Below are positions 47,560 through 58,220 of a DNA stretch of 64,000 nucleotides, in pieces. The notes under the pieces were generated by a model, which worked only from the letters and a program-made list of their open reading frames with translations, was not told the DNA's origin and did no database searches. The stretch is taken from the NCBI GenBank assembly GCA_036346355.1, contig CM070572.1, positions 45,669,944-45,733,943 on the forward strand, in the 5' to 3' direction. How positions within the stretch are numbered: the first letter of the stretch is position 1; each line of letters begins with the position of its first letter. A program made the translations under genes and the position numbers. This DNA is from Rhipidocladum racemiflorum. Its lineage: Eukaryota > Streptophyta > Magnoliopsida > Poales > Poaceae.

Positions 47560-47687
47560 GAAGACGATCCGCAGCGAGGACGATCCGTGGCGAGGACGAT
47601 CCGCGGCGAGGACGATCCGTGGCGAGGACGATCCGCGGCGAGGACGATCCGTGGCGAGGACGATCCACGGCGAGGACAATCAACTAC
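47560..47687 (+). repeat. 16-bp minisatellite in the copia LTR, about eight units
   Basis: The units are of the form GAGGACGATCCGTGGC or GAGGACGATCCGCGGC. The T and C versions alternate in the middle units, giving a 32-bp higher-order period. Confidence 0.92.
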
Positions 47688-47821
47688 AACGACGTGCGAA
47701 GGATTCAGCAACTGCGCGTCTAGTGGTAATAGATCTATGATCCCTTTTCTTGCGAGTAGCTTTTCTGGTTTGCGGTAGAAATTTTAATTTGTGCTAGTGT
47801 AGCATACCGCGTTCCCCAACA

Positions 47822-50328
47822 TTAATTTTGCTATGATTTCATTGATTCCAAAAGAAAATAATGCTAACAACATAAAACAATTCAAACCTATTAGCTTGTT
47901 GAATTGTAGCTACAAAATCATTACTAAAGTGTTAACCAATAGAATTAATCCCATTTGTAATACAATCATTTTACATAATTAGAATGTGTTTATAAAAAAT
48001 TGGTTTATTTTGGAAAGTGTGGTTACTGCTCATGAGGTTATTCACAAGGTTCATCAAGAAAAGGGTAAAGGTCTTGTACTGAAACTTGATTATGAGAAAG
48101 CATATGACATGGTGAATTGGAGTTTCTTGCTAGACATTATGTCTAAAAGGGGTTTTGGAGTTAAATGGCAAACTTGGATCCTTTCTGCAAATTTTTTTCA
48201 AACTGGTAAAGGATTGAGGCAAGGTGATCCTTTGTCTCCTCTTCTTTTTAACTTGGTTGCTGATGTTTTTACTAGAATTTTGCATAAAGCGGCTAATTTT
48301 GGTTTGATAAGTGGTTTGTGTGAAGATTTCTGTCCAGGAGGGGTTATTAGTTTACAATATGCGGATGATACCCTTCTTTTTATTAAAAATAATGAGAATA
48401 ATGTTTTGCATCTTAAATGGTACTTAAATTGTTTTGAACAAATGTCTAGTATGAGAATTAATTTTCACAAAAGCGAGTTGATCTCTATTGGTTGTGATAA
48501 AGGTGAGACAAATTGTTATGCAAGCATTCTATGTTGTAAGATAGGTTCTTTCCCTATCAAGTATCTTGGTATTCCTCTTCATTATGATAAAATCAAAAGG
48601 GAAGATTTTCAGCGCTTGTTGATAAGATTATGAGAAGAATTGCGGGATGGAGGCGTAAACTCCTCTCATATGGTGGCCAGTTAATTCTTATTAAATACTG
48701 CCTAGCCAGTATCCCTCTTTACCTGCTTTCCTTTTTAAAATTTCCTAAATGGGCTTTAGATCTTATTAACTCTCATATGACTAATTGTCTTTGGAATGAT
48801 TTTGAAGGTCATAGTAAACTACATTTAGCTAACTGGAACTTGGTGTGTATGGAGAAAAAGTATGGTGGTCTTGGTTTACCTAATATTAGAGATCTAAACA
48901 TGTGCCCATTGGCTTCCTGAATAAAAAGCTTTTATAATTTTGAGAACAAACAGTGGAAAGATTTGGTTAACTTCAAATACAAAACTGATAAACCGAACAT
49001 TTTTCTTTGTAATCATGAGCATAATTCTATTTTTTTGGAAAGGCATTTTTTGGGCTATGCAAGCTATCAAGTTTGGGTATAGAAGGAGTGTGGGTAATGG
49101 TAATAGGATTAGATTTTGGGAAGATATTTGGTTTGCCACGTCTTGTCTAGCTACTCAATTTTGGGAACTTTATGTGTTGGTTAACGAGAAAGGTTCCACG
49201 ATTACTGAAATCTGGAATGGTTCTAATTTTAAGTGCACTTTTAGAAGAACATTCTCTGATAGGATGATGATCAGTTGGTTGGAGTTGTTCGAGGTGGTAA
49301 AAAGTATAAGGCTTGTGGATGCCGATGATGCTTTAGTTTGGCAATACAGTAGCAATGGAGTTTATTCTGTTAAATCTCTTTATGCAATTATCAATTTCAG
49401 GGGAGTGTTTCCTATTTTATTCCTGTGATCTGGAGTCTAATTGTTCCCCTCTAAAATTTATTTTTTTCTTTGGCTTCTTTCTCATAATAAGATTATGACT
49501 AGAGACAATTTGTTAAAAAGAGATATAGACAGGGCAGCATTGTGTAACTTATGTGATGAGAATGAATCTGTTATCCATCTTTTCTTTAAGTGTGTTGTAG
49601 CTAAGAATACTTTGGGATATAATTGGTGAGTTTTTTGATATGGACATTGGGTATAATTATGATTCTGTGGCTCGCTTTTGACTGAGTAATAAGAAAAATA
49701 CGGCATTGAACACTATTTGTGCTTCTACCTTGTGGAGTTTGTGAAATATTAGAAATAACATGATTTTTCATTCTCAGAGTTGGTCAAGTGTAAGAACAGT
49801 TTGGAGAAAAATGCTCTTTTCACTGAGGAATTGGAGTCTGCTGTACAAGGAAGGGATGGTGATCCAGCTAAACCTGTTTTGCAAAAGATTGGAGACAAGA
49901 CATCAAGCGCCGCTGCTTTTGGGTCCTGGAGTAACTTGAACAAGAATGAGAGTTATGTTGACAAAGACCTCAATTATGATGCAATTCCATATGAGCTGAC
50001 TTCACTTTCTACCTTTCTGAGTAGTTTGATGGAAGAAGAGAAGTAGCTTTACTGAGTTATGTTTGTTCGATGCTTCATTCTTTTCTATCCAATGGATTAG
50101 ATTAACTAGAGTTTACTTATACTACATTTGGTAGTAGAGTAGTAGAAACACCCTTAACAAATCAACGGTTAGATGTAATTTCTACTATATATTTTATATT
50201 ACAATCCATCATAAAATTTCTCTTAAATTTTGCTATGTTGAACTGTGATTATATCAGATGCTGTAACTGAGTTTCAGTTTCTATGTAGGAAACTGGGGCA
50301 TCTCTAAATGCCCTTTTATCTAAAAAAA
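47822..50328 (+). pseudogene. L1-type LINE, 3' portion: reverse transcriptase and C-terminal domain
   Basis: Reading starts in the middle of RT (FAMISLIPKE, then FKPISLLNCSYKI). GLVLKLDYEKAYDMVNW, RQGDPLSPLLFNLVADVF and the catalytic YADD (48358-48369) follow, then KYLGIPL. After frame changes come GWRRKLLSYGGQLILIK and the C-terminal zinc-type segment CNLCDENESVIHLFFKC near 49540-49590, and a last conserved segment to about 49930. The 3' UTR ends in TCTAAAAAAAA at 50328. Stops at 47981 and 48631 and several frameshifts make it dead. About 15-20 residues look missing just before RQGDPLSP. The 5' part is absent, and a copia element sits at the break. Confidence 0.88.
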
Positions 50329-51393
50329 ACCTGTGTGCACAGTCGTGTAGACTATGGCGTCGCGTAGTACTGTGAACCAGCTTGTTGCTTTAACGTGTTA
50401 GAAAGTTCACTACAGAGTGATCGGTCCATCGATGTGATCGTGCAGGAGAGACAGCACTGCAGTAGGCAGGAAAATTTGCTGTGTGGAAGTGAGAACACAG
50501 AGCAAATCAATGCGGAATTGTTTCTTGATTGCTTCTATGGCCCACCTTGCATAGTGGAATATAGGGCGGAGATTGGACAGTGCTGTTGTTATCCTTGGGT
50601 GAGATGAAGCGCATCTCTTCCCCACAAATGATATTGCCCTCTCCACATCTTCTAAAAACGATGGGACGAACGACTCCATCTCCAAAACATAGGAACTTCT
50701 CAGGTCGGTCAATGGCATCATTTTCAGTTGTATTTGCTATGTAGATCGATGAGTTGCTAGTTGCTACCTTGCCGGTTTGGATACGAGGGCGTGCGAGAAG
50801 AATTCGACAATTCAAAGTTCCTTCTTTTCTCTCTCCAAATACGTAAAGGTTATTGTATACGGTAACTAGTTATTAGATTTGTTGTAAACTCTCGTAAATA
50901 AATAGTGAAACGAATTAATCGAATTCGAACCGATTTAGCGTACAAGATTTATGTTTGCAATAATTTTTTTTTAAAAAAAAAGTAACAAATAGTGAACACA
51001 AGTTCTATATCACAACTCGAACAACCAGGTTTTTAGTAATAACACAAGTTCTATGGTAACTAATTATACGCAAAGGTTATTGTATATGGTAACTAATTAT
51101 CAGATTCGTTGTAAACTCTCGTGAATAGTAAATTGGATTCATTGAGTCTGAACCAATTTAATGTATAAGATTCGTGTTCGCAATAAAATTTTTTTTAAGA
51201 AAATAACGAGTAGTGAACACGAATTAATGAGCAGTGTTTCTAGTAATAACGTGTCATAAAGTAGGTTTGAGAAGAACACACGGCATTCTAAGGTACGAGG
51301 AATCTTCGCCCCCGTACGTGTAAAAGCTAGTAGCCGTCAACTTTATGTTGGGAAAGGAGTGCCCGCTGCCCACGACCGAAGAAACAGTAAACA
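50329..51393. other. Low-copy-looking intergenic DNA, no gene identified
   Basis: Two overlapping minus-strand open frames of about 100 codons lie at 50410-50815. I do not recognise their products and there is no supporting gene structure. The rest is AT-rich with one imperfect duplication (50841-51223). Confidence 0.4.
50841..51223. repeat. Imperfect direct duplication, units 227 bp apart
   Basis: The block from ACGTAAAGGTTATTGTATAC (50841) to the poly-T/poly-A and GTAACAAATAGTGAACAC stretch is repeated from 51068 in the same order, with many substitutions. The two copies are old. Confidence 0.8.
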
Positions 51394-51659
51394 TGTGTTT
51401 GGTTACCTGCACCATCCTAGCTTGTTTCGTATGAGCTAGGCCTGACTGAGTGGATGCAAGTTAAGTTGTTTGGTTGCTTGTTTGTGCATCTCATGGGCCT
51501 GCATTAGAGAGAAGTCTAATTTTTGTGTTTTCTCCATCCTGTATGAGTGGGTGCAATTGCATCCACCTGGCCAGGATGAACATGAAACCAAACATGTGTC
51601 TAATAGATACAGTTGCATCCACTCGTGCGATTCAGGCACCATGCAGGCAACCAAACACA
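51394..51659. mobile_element. MITE with 18-19 bp terminal inverted repeats
   Basis: The left end TGTGTTTGGTTACCTGCA matches the reverse complement of the right end (ATGCAGGCAACCAAACACA) with one mismatch. The interior is non-coding, and the total of about 270 bp fits a MITE. No clear target duplication was found, so the superfamily is open. Confidence 0.65.
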
Positions 51660-52015
51660 CCCTAAAGGATTGCGCTAAAAGACTTGCCCTTCCTATTTGA
51701 CTCTTCTTCCAACTATTTTCTGGATGAGAAACCAAATGGAACTGTAGGACCGAATCAAAGCAGCTTACTCATCCATTGACTCGATTTAATTAATGCGCAC
51801 AAAAAGCGTTTACAAGTGAGATGAGATGCATAAACAAACAATAATGGACTAGCATAATGACAAACCGAAGAGATTACATGCATAAACTTGCGTTTGTGGT
51901 CTACTCACAGGCACAGCAGCATGCACTAGTGCTGCAAGCTTTCACTAAATAAAAAAAAAAACAAAATTACACACCAATATAGTTTATATATGATTATGAC
52001 TTGTGCGTAATCCGA
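51660..52015. other. Intergenic DNA downstream of the RLP pseudogene
   Basis: AT-rich, with an A-run at 51951. Nothing else recognised. Confidence 0.4.
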
Positions 52016-54427
52016 TTAGCTCGTTGCTCTTTCCTTGTCCCTCAATTTTGCCCAATTTACTGCAACGAAGACATACAGAGCGTCGTACGCCCTGTCGACG
52101 GCTCGAAAACAAGCAAATCGCCATGGGGCTTCGCTAGCAGGAAGGAGCAGAACACCAGCCAGAGCCCAACGATAAATCCTACAGTCAGACCAAGGTAAAA
52201 GGACAGCGTGTCGGATAGATCCGTGCCTCCATGGGGACGACGCTGGCCAGCTGCGCTATCCTGTCCAGACGAACAATTCCTGGGAAGAGGAGGCCCGCAG
52301 AGCCCAGCGTTGCCAATGTAGATATAGGATAGATTAGCAAGCGCCTGGAGCTGATTCCCCGAAGGTATCCTCCCCGACAGATTGTTGTAAGACAGGTTCA
52401 GGTGGCTCAGTGAGGTTAGATCCGACAGACTTGAAGGGATTTCTCCGTCAAGTGCGTTGATCGACAGGTCGAGGGACTCCAGCTTCTGTATGGCGCCAAT
52501 GTTCTGAGGGATTGCGCCGGCCAGGTGATTCCTGGACAGGTTCAGGTTCACCAACCCTGTGAGAGAGGATAGCCCTTCCGGGATCGCCCCACCCAGATCG
52601 TTGTCAGACAGATCGAGGCTCACCATGTAGATCACTCCGCTGGTGTAGCCGCGATCTTGCCCTTTCGTCATGATGGGAAGGCTGTCCACGATGCGATCGT
52701 TGCCGGATGCGCCGTAGCCCGTCAGAGGATTCAGAGCGAGTGGTGTGTGCTCCTTCGTCATCCCCGTCATGTTTGCGAGAGAACGGGGTATGGAACCTGA
52801 TATACTGTTGGCAGCTAGGTCCAAGAACTGTAGGTCACCGAGCTCTGTCAGCTGGGTAGGGATGATGCCACCGAACATGTTTGATCTCAGCCGTAGATGC
52901 GTCAAAGATGGCAACTTGCTCCCAATCCACTCCGGTACGGTCCCCGAGAACATGTTGTCAGCAAGATCAAGAAATGTCATATCCTTGCAGTGTTTCAAGA
53001 ACAATGGAAATTCCTAGAGGTGGGCATTGGGCCGGGCTTTTTTGGGCCGGCCCGAAGCACGATGGTATGGCACGGTGCAAAGCACGGCACGGCACGGTTC
53101 TGGGTCGGGCCGGGCCGCAAGACGCAATCAGAGCACGGCGTGTGCCCGGAACTGTGCACGACGCGACGCGGCACGACGATTTGGGCGGTCCGTCTTGCGC
53201 ACGGCATGAACGGGCACGAAATCACGGATTAAGGCTTACAAGTTGGCAGATATTGTTGATTCAAGGCATCTTCAAGCATTGCATTTATGTTTGACATTTT
53301 GTTGATGTGATTAGTCTCTTATGTAATTAAAATAGGTAGTTTAGTAGTAGTGATTTGTTTTATTTCTTTGTTCGTCACAATAGTAAAAATGGGTCGGGCT
53401 TAGGCCGGCACGGCACGAAGCAGGCACGAAGCGCAAATGGGCCGGGCTTGGGCTCGCCAAAAGTGAGTCGGGCCGGCACGGTGGGCACGATGGGCCGTCG
53501 TGGCACGGCACGATTTCGGCCCGAAGCACGATGGGCCCGGGTCGGACCGGCACGGCACGGCACGACGCCCACCTCTAGAAATTCCCCAGAAAGAATGTTT
53601 TTGTACAAGATGAGAGTGATGAGCCCAAGGCCAGACGACGATACGTTTCTGCACCGAGGGAGGCGTCCATTCAGATTGTTGTTTGATAGATCCAAATGCA
53701 GCAAGTTTGGAAACTGGCATAGAGATGTCGGCACTGTTCCATTGATCCTGTTGGAGGAGACGTCCAGCTCCACTAGCTCAGGAGCACCGAATTCTGGTGG
53801 AATTGTTCCTGACAAAGAGTTCTTGGACAGATCCAAGACAAGCAGCTTTTCAGGTAACAACGGCACAGAGCCAGTGAGATTGTTTGATCCGAGATAGATC
53901 GCCAATGCCGCGGTCATGAATTTCAGAGAAGATGGCAACCTGCCACTGATTTGATTCACAGAGATGTTCAAGTAGACTGCATCTGAATGCGACTTCCAAA
54001 ACCACTGTGGCAATGTGTCCACTATGCCTGCATGAGAAATATCAAGGTACTTGATATCTGGCTGGTGCCTGATCCATGCAGGGAACTGGGGACCCATCTG
54101 GATGTCAGGGAAATAAGCATAGACCAATCTGCATGGAGGTCTCCAGCTTGGCCTGATCACCATCTTCATGGAGTTTCGAGATAAGTCGATCCACTCCAAG
54201 CTCACCAGGTTTGCAAAATGCTCTTCCGACAGGGTGCCATTGAGTTTGTTGTCCTGGAGAAATAGCCTTGTCAGATTTGAGAGGCCACCAATCCCCTGAG
54301 GTATCTCTCCTGCAAGCTTGTTGTTAGACAGACCAAGATATATCAATTCAGACATCTCCCCAATCGATTTGGGCAACAGGCCTGCAAGCTTGTTGTTAGA
54401 CAGATCAAGATATATCAATTCAGACAT
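52016..54427 (-). pseudogene. Leucine-rich-repeat receptor-like protein (RLP), truncated and interrupted
   Basis: On the minus strand, leucine-rich repeats (LDLSNNKLAG, LDLSKNSLSGTIP, LNLSYNNLSGRIPSG types) run from 54427 to about 52330. They are followed by an island before the last repeats, an NCSSG-type cap (GLCGPPLPRNC), an acidic linker and one membrane span (LGLTVGFIVGLWLVFCSFLL, near 52135-52203). There is no kinase, so it is an RLP of the Cf/EIX type, which sense extracellular signals at the plasma membrane. Three defects are visible: no signal peptide or N-terminal cap is found upstream of 54427; a 563-bp hAT-type element splits the repeat region; and the cytoplasmic tail is frameshifted just after the membrane span. 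The conserved tail (WRFACF...AYDALYVFV type) lies in another frame and would stop at 52016, while the open frame stops at 52057. Function is therefore unlikely. Confidence 0.88.
53015..53577. mobile_element. hAT-type MITE inserted in the RLP gene
   Basis: This 563-bp element has perfect 11-bp inverted ends TAGAGGTGGGC and is flanked by a perfect 8-bp duplication GAAATTCC (53007-53014 and 53578-53585). The RLP reading frame is continuous across the site once the element and one duplication copy are disregarded. The interior is non-coding. Both sub-ends are dominated by GGCACGG/GGGCCGGGC-type motifs, as in many plant hAT MITEs. Confidence 0.95.
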
Positions 54428-54428
54428 G
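54310..54428 (-). repeat. 72-bp duplication encoding one leucine-rich repeat
   Basis: Two adjacent 24-residue repeats starting MSELIYL.LSNNKLAG are almost identical at DNA level over about 47 bp. Their starts are 72 bp apart. This looks like a recent unit duplication within the RLP gene. Confidence 0.9.
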
Positions 54429-54497
54429 TTGGTCGCTGAATACTCTTTGGCTTGTGATTCAGCGAGGAGAGTTAAAAGGCTTGTGATTCTCTGCTAT

Positions 54498-54682
54498 GTT
54501 TTTGAAGAATTTTTTCGCTTACGTTTTCGTATTCGCTCTATTTTGTTCCGTATTCGTTTCCGTCACTGTCCGTTTTCGTATTCTTTCTGGGGTTTTCGAT
54601 TTCGTTTCCGTTATCGGTAAAAAATGTAGAAATAAAAATAAAACTATCATTTACCGACCGTTTTCGTACCTTTTTATCCCTA
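54498..54682. mobile_element. Ac/Ds-like hAT terminus, one end only
   Basis: The right edge reads ACCGACCGTTTTCG...TTTTTATCCCTA, close to the inverted end and subterminal region of Ac/Ds. The 180 bp before it are packed with CCGTTTTCG/CCGTTTCCG-like motifs, in keeping with Ac transposase sites (AAACGG). No matching left end is seen, so the element is truncated. It abuts the broken 5' side of the RLP gene. Confidence 0.7.
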
Positions 54683-55187
54683 GCTACTGTATGCTATGCC
54701 AAGTCTGAACTGTGATTCGAGAGTATTAGTGCAAGTCTACGAGAAGTCGTGGTATGGTACGGATTTTCACGTCACATCATGCAATGAATTGAAGTCCTCC
54801 TTTCCACCAAGTTTATTAGATGTATTTTTTAATGATAATATTTATAAATATAAGACATATTTTATATTTTAATATAAAATTAATGTGATGTTCACTCTAT
54901 ATTCCTAATAAATATCTATTTTTCCTTTATATGTTGACTATATTGTTTAGTGATAATTACATCTTATAAACTTAGAACATGTAGTAGTTTTCATGGATTG
55001 AGAAATGCGTGGGATGCAGCTCGCGCTACTAGGGTATTGTTTAGGACAACTTCATCTTCGGCTTCTTCACTCTAGAAACCGTAAGTTGTTCTAAACGGTT
55101 GGTTTCTCTGTAGTCGAAAGCCAAAAGCTAGCAAACCATTTGTACTAGGAGAGGCTAAAAGTCAAAAACTAATCTGGGGTAGTTTCC
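54683..55187. other. AT-rich intergenic DNA
   Basis: No gene. The segment 55030-55150 has a MITE-like look (GGGTATTGTTTAGGACAAC, followed later by GTTGTTCTAAACGG in inverse order), but complete ends were not found. Confidence 0.35.
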
Positions 55188-57050
55188 TATAACATCCTAA
55201 AAAGTGGCCTTAAATAAATTGTGCACTTAAAATTTTGGTTGAACCAAAAATCTGTTTTTTGTAAGGTTTATTCTTTAATTTGGAATGATTTTAAAAAGAA
55301 AATCGATTGGTAAAATGGTGAAAAGGTAAAAGTGAAAGAGTAAAAGTAAAATAGTAATAAAATATTTACACTAAGATAAATTTGGTCAATATCAATTTGA
55401 CTAAGAATTGAATACTCTTTGGCTGCTGTCTGCAGGAACTCACAAGCCTTTTAACTCTCCTCTCTCCCCATCTCTCTGCCAGTAGGCGCTGCGCCCCACG
55501 CGTCGGCCTGGCGCTGTGCCCCTCCTCTCTTTGCTCTCCCTCACTGACCATGGACCCCGGCCACACCGTCAGCCTCCTCTCTCTTCCCTTTCTTCTCTTC
55601 TTCCTCCCCTCTCTCTTCCGCGCGGTCGATCGAGCCGGTGAAGCTCCCATCGCTTCCTTCGGTCGGTGCCATTTTTCACCGAGGGACAAGACCGCCACAT
55701 TGCACATTAAAGAATCCCCCTGCCCTGTTGCTGTCACGCCCTGCCACTGACCACGCCCACGCGGCCACGCCCGTCCCTTCTTCCTTGTCGCTGGAGCCCC
55801 GAGCCACCACCTTGCTGCCCTTCATCAAGCTTTCAAGCTCTCGATTGCATCGCCTCTCCCACGGCTAAAGCAGCCTGAGCTTTGCGCTTGCTCCTCACTC
55901 GCGTCGGTTGCTTTCCTCCACCCCCCTCCTAGCTTCTCTCTGCTATTCCAAAGCTTCAGTACAGAGCGCAATTGCTTCATCCCCAGCTCCGGCCGGACCC
56001 CCAAGCCACGGCCAATCTCTACCAAGGCTCCACCAATTTCCAATTAAACTCGCAAAGAGCTGCTCCACCCTCCATGGATCAAAACCCTACCGAGCCACCA
56101 CCGCCCCCACCCCCCCCCCCCCCTCCCCCTTCTCCCCCAAGTCCGGTCGCACGGCGCCCCGTCACTTCAGCCACCCTCCGGTCAAGCCGAGTAGTAAATC
56201 GGGATCACAGTGCCTCCCTGATGCTCATCATCTTGTTGCCTGGGCTCGGCTGCGCCTCCTTCACCGCCGCAGCTCGTCCCTGACCCCGCCGCCGCCTACG
56301 CTCGCCATGAGCCCACCCAGCCGCCGTCGAAGCCAATCCGGGCTCACCTGCGGCACCCCCTTGAGTTACTGATTCTTCCACTTCCCTCGCCGAGCCCAAG
56401 CCACTCTTCTTCAACCCCTCCGGCCGGCCACCGCTTCCACCGCCGCTCGGCCCCGGTGAGAGCCCATTTTCGGTCGCCACCGGCCGTTGTGAAACACACC
56501 CACAGGTGCGGCTCGGTGAGTTCGTGCTCCTCGTGCCCTCGCCCTGACAGGAGAACCGCCGGAGCTCCGCCGCCATCGACCCCTAGCACCGGCTCTGCTC
56601 TCTGCCCGTGCGCATTTGGGCCCGCCTCAAGCACAGCGCCTTCCCTTGGCCAAAGTGCGTTTTCTCTGTTAGAAGACGTATTTTTGAGTTTAGGGGTATA
56701 TCTCCAAACCGGCCACTGTTCAAACCCTTGTAACTTTTGCTAGCAATGTCCAAGTAAAGTAAAATAAATTTCTAAATTCATATTGTGATCTCTAGTTTCT
56801 GTTTATGCAAAAAAAATGTTGAATTTATTACCTTTGTTTGAAATCGAAATTTAAATTTAAATAGAAGGGTTAGAAAGGTGCTAAATATTAAATTTGTACA
56901 AACGAACTCCAATTATAGTGAAACCAATTCCGTTAGAATCTTTATGATCTTGGAAACCCAAATATGTAAAAATATTTAAGTTTTAACTCGTTTTAGATTT
57001 GTTTTTAGTTAAGTTCGATTTCAATGCACTAGATGTTCGAAAATGCATAA

Positions 57051-57134
57051 CTTGATCAATTAAGGTTCAATTTAAGTGCAACCAAATTTCTACTTGATCA
57101 ATTAAGGTTCAATTTAAGTGCAACCAAATTTCTA
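57051..57134. repeat. Perfect 42-bp tandem duplication
   Basis: The 42-base unit starting CTTGATCAATTAAGG at 57051 is repeated without change at 57093. It is absent from the related LTR copies as far as can be seen, so it is recent. Confidence 0.92.
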
Positions 57135-58164
57135 GTGTTGGTTAGATAGTAGACAACCTATTTATGCAAAAATATTGTATGTTGACTTCTGTTTGAAATG
57201 TAGATTCGAATTTGAATGCTAGGTTTGAAATATGCCATTTGTAGATTTTGAGTATTTGAACTCCAAAATTTATGAAACAAACCTTGTTAGGTTCCTTAGA
57301 TCATATGCAATCCAGGTATGTAAAAATGTTTAGATTTGAGATTAGTTTGTGCTAAGTTTGTGTTATGTTGCTTCTTAATGCATTAACAACTTAATTAGTG
57401 ATAAACAATTTATGCAAATTCAAATTGTAATGAAAATAGTTCTTAGGTCCAGATTAGACCGTGACAACTATATTCCCTGTTCTCTTAGGTTTAAACTCAT
57501 GTTTGTAAGTAACCTTGCTTTAAATACTTACATGAATAGAATATAAGGTTAGGCGTTGAAGTAAGTATTAGTGTTGACACTTGTAAAATTTGTATTTAAA
57601 TAACTCTAGTTCAGTACTAGCTAGTCTTGCGAAAATAATTCACATGCATGCAATGTTGGACTAAATTTGTGTAAAGCCGTAATGCTCTTTAGTTGAAAAA
57701 CGTCGCAGGTAAAAATAAAATATCTCGGAACTAACTTTAAAACACTCTTAGCGATACCCCCAGCTAGTTCATGATGTTTGGTTAAATAATTCTTTAAGGT
57801 GCAGCCACAAACGTAAAACAAAAATTGACTTGTTATCGTGTAGACTTTAGTAACGCTTAAGCCTTTTCGGTAGCCTGTAGAATATCTCGTCTAAATGACA
57901 ATATTAAGAAAAATGGCCTAGAATCACTCCCTAGTATATAGACTACCAGATTCTAGAAAAAATATTTAGTTTACGTCTTGCTTTGCATCTGAATCCTATT
58001 AGAGCAATAACCCTAAGTTTTATGATCGTCGATAGTGTATGTTGCAAATAGATAAGTGTAAGAAGTACTTAGCTAAAGAACTCGTGTCGTAATAATCATC
58101 TAAAAACCTTGTAGGTTTAGCCGGCTGCTTTAATCTAGTTAGCGCCCTTTTTAATACTTAAGGT

Positions 58165-58220
58165 CGGTACTACCGAAGCTCGAGAGCGGTACTACCGCAG
58201 ACTGAGAGTCGGTACTACCG
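58165..58220. repeat. Three CGGTACTACCG motifs at 22-23 bp spacing
   Basis: Identical 11-bp near-palindromes occur at 58165, 58187 and 58210, with similar GAGAG-containing spacers. Confidence 0.9.

Larger units (their letters stand above)
42004..47821 (+). mobile_element. Ty1/copia element lacking its 5' LTR
   Basis: It consists of a 5' leader (42004-42455), gag-pol in copia order, a polypurine tract and a 3' LTR (46412-47821). No 5' LTR or primer site precedes the leader. The left side is cut exactly at the end of alpha LTR J. The 3' flank begins TTAAT inside a LINE, so the element probably inserted into that LINE before its left end was lost. Confidence 0.85.
46412..47821 (+). mobile_element. 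Copia 3' LTR, 1.4 kb
   Basis: It starts TGTTAGTGTTATGCCC and ends CGTTCCCCAACA, with TGTT/AACA inverted ends. A TATATAAGG box near 47376 followed by a GC-rich transcribed-looking stretch is a plausible promoter. It contains a 16-bp minisatellite. Confidence 0.85.

Noticed and set aside
49780..50046. An 88-codon plus-strand frame with a plausible splice acceptor before it, looking like a last exon
   Set aside because: Another frame of the same DNA matches the usual C-terminal segment of plant L1-type LINEs (WS...RNNMIFHSQSWSSVRTVW) in the right place, so the 88-codon frame is a shadow.
51394..51659. Assignment of the MITE to a named superfamily
   Set aside because: The inverted ends are clear, but no reliable target duplication was found to decide the superfamily.
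54498..54682. A complete Ds element
   Set aside because: Only one end with the Ac/Ds-type terminus is present. No second inverted end or 8-bp duplication was found.
55550..56740. Open frames with proline runs that resemble extensin-like proteins
   Set aside because: They are produced by a poly-C tract and pyrimidine-rich LTR sequence, with frames on both strands of equal quality.
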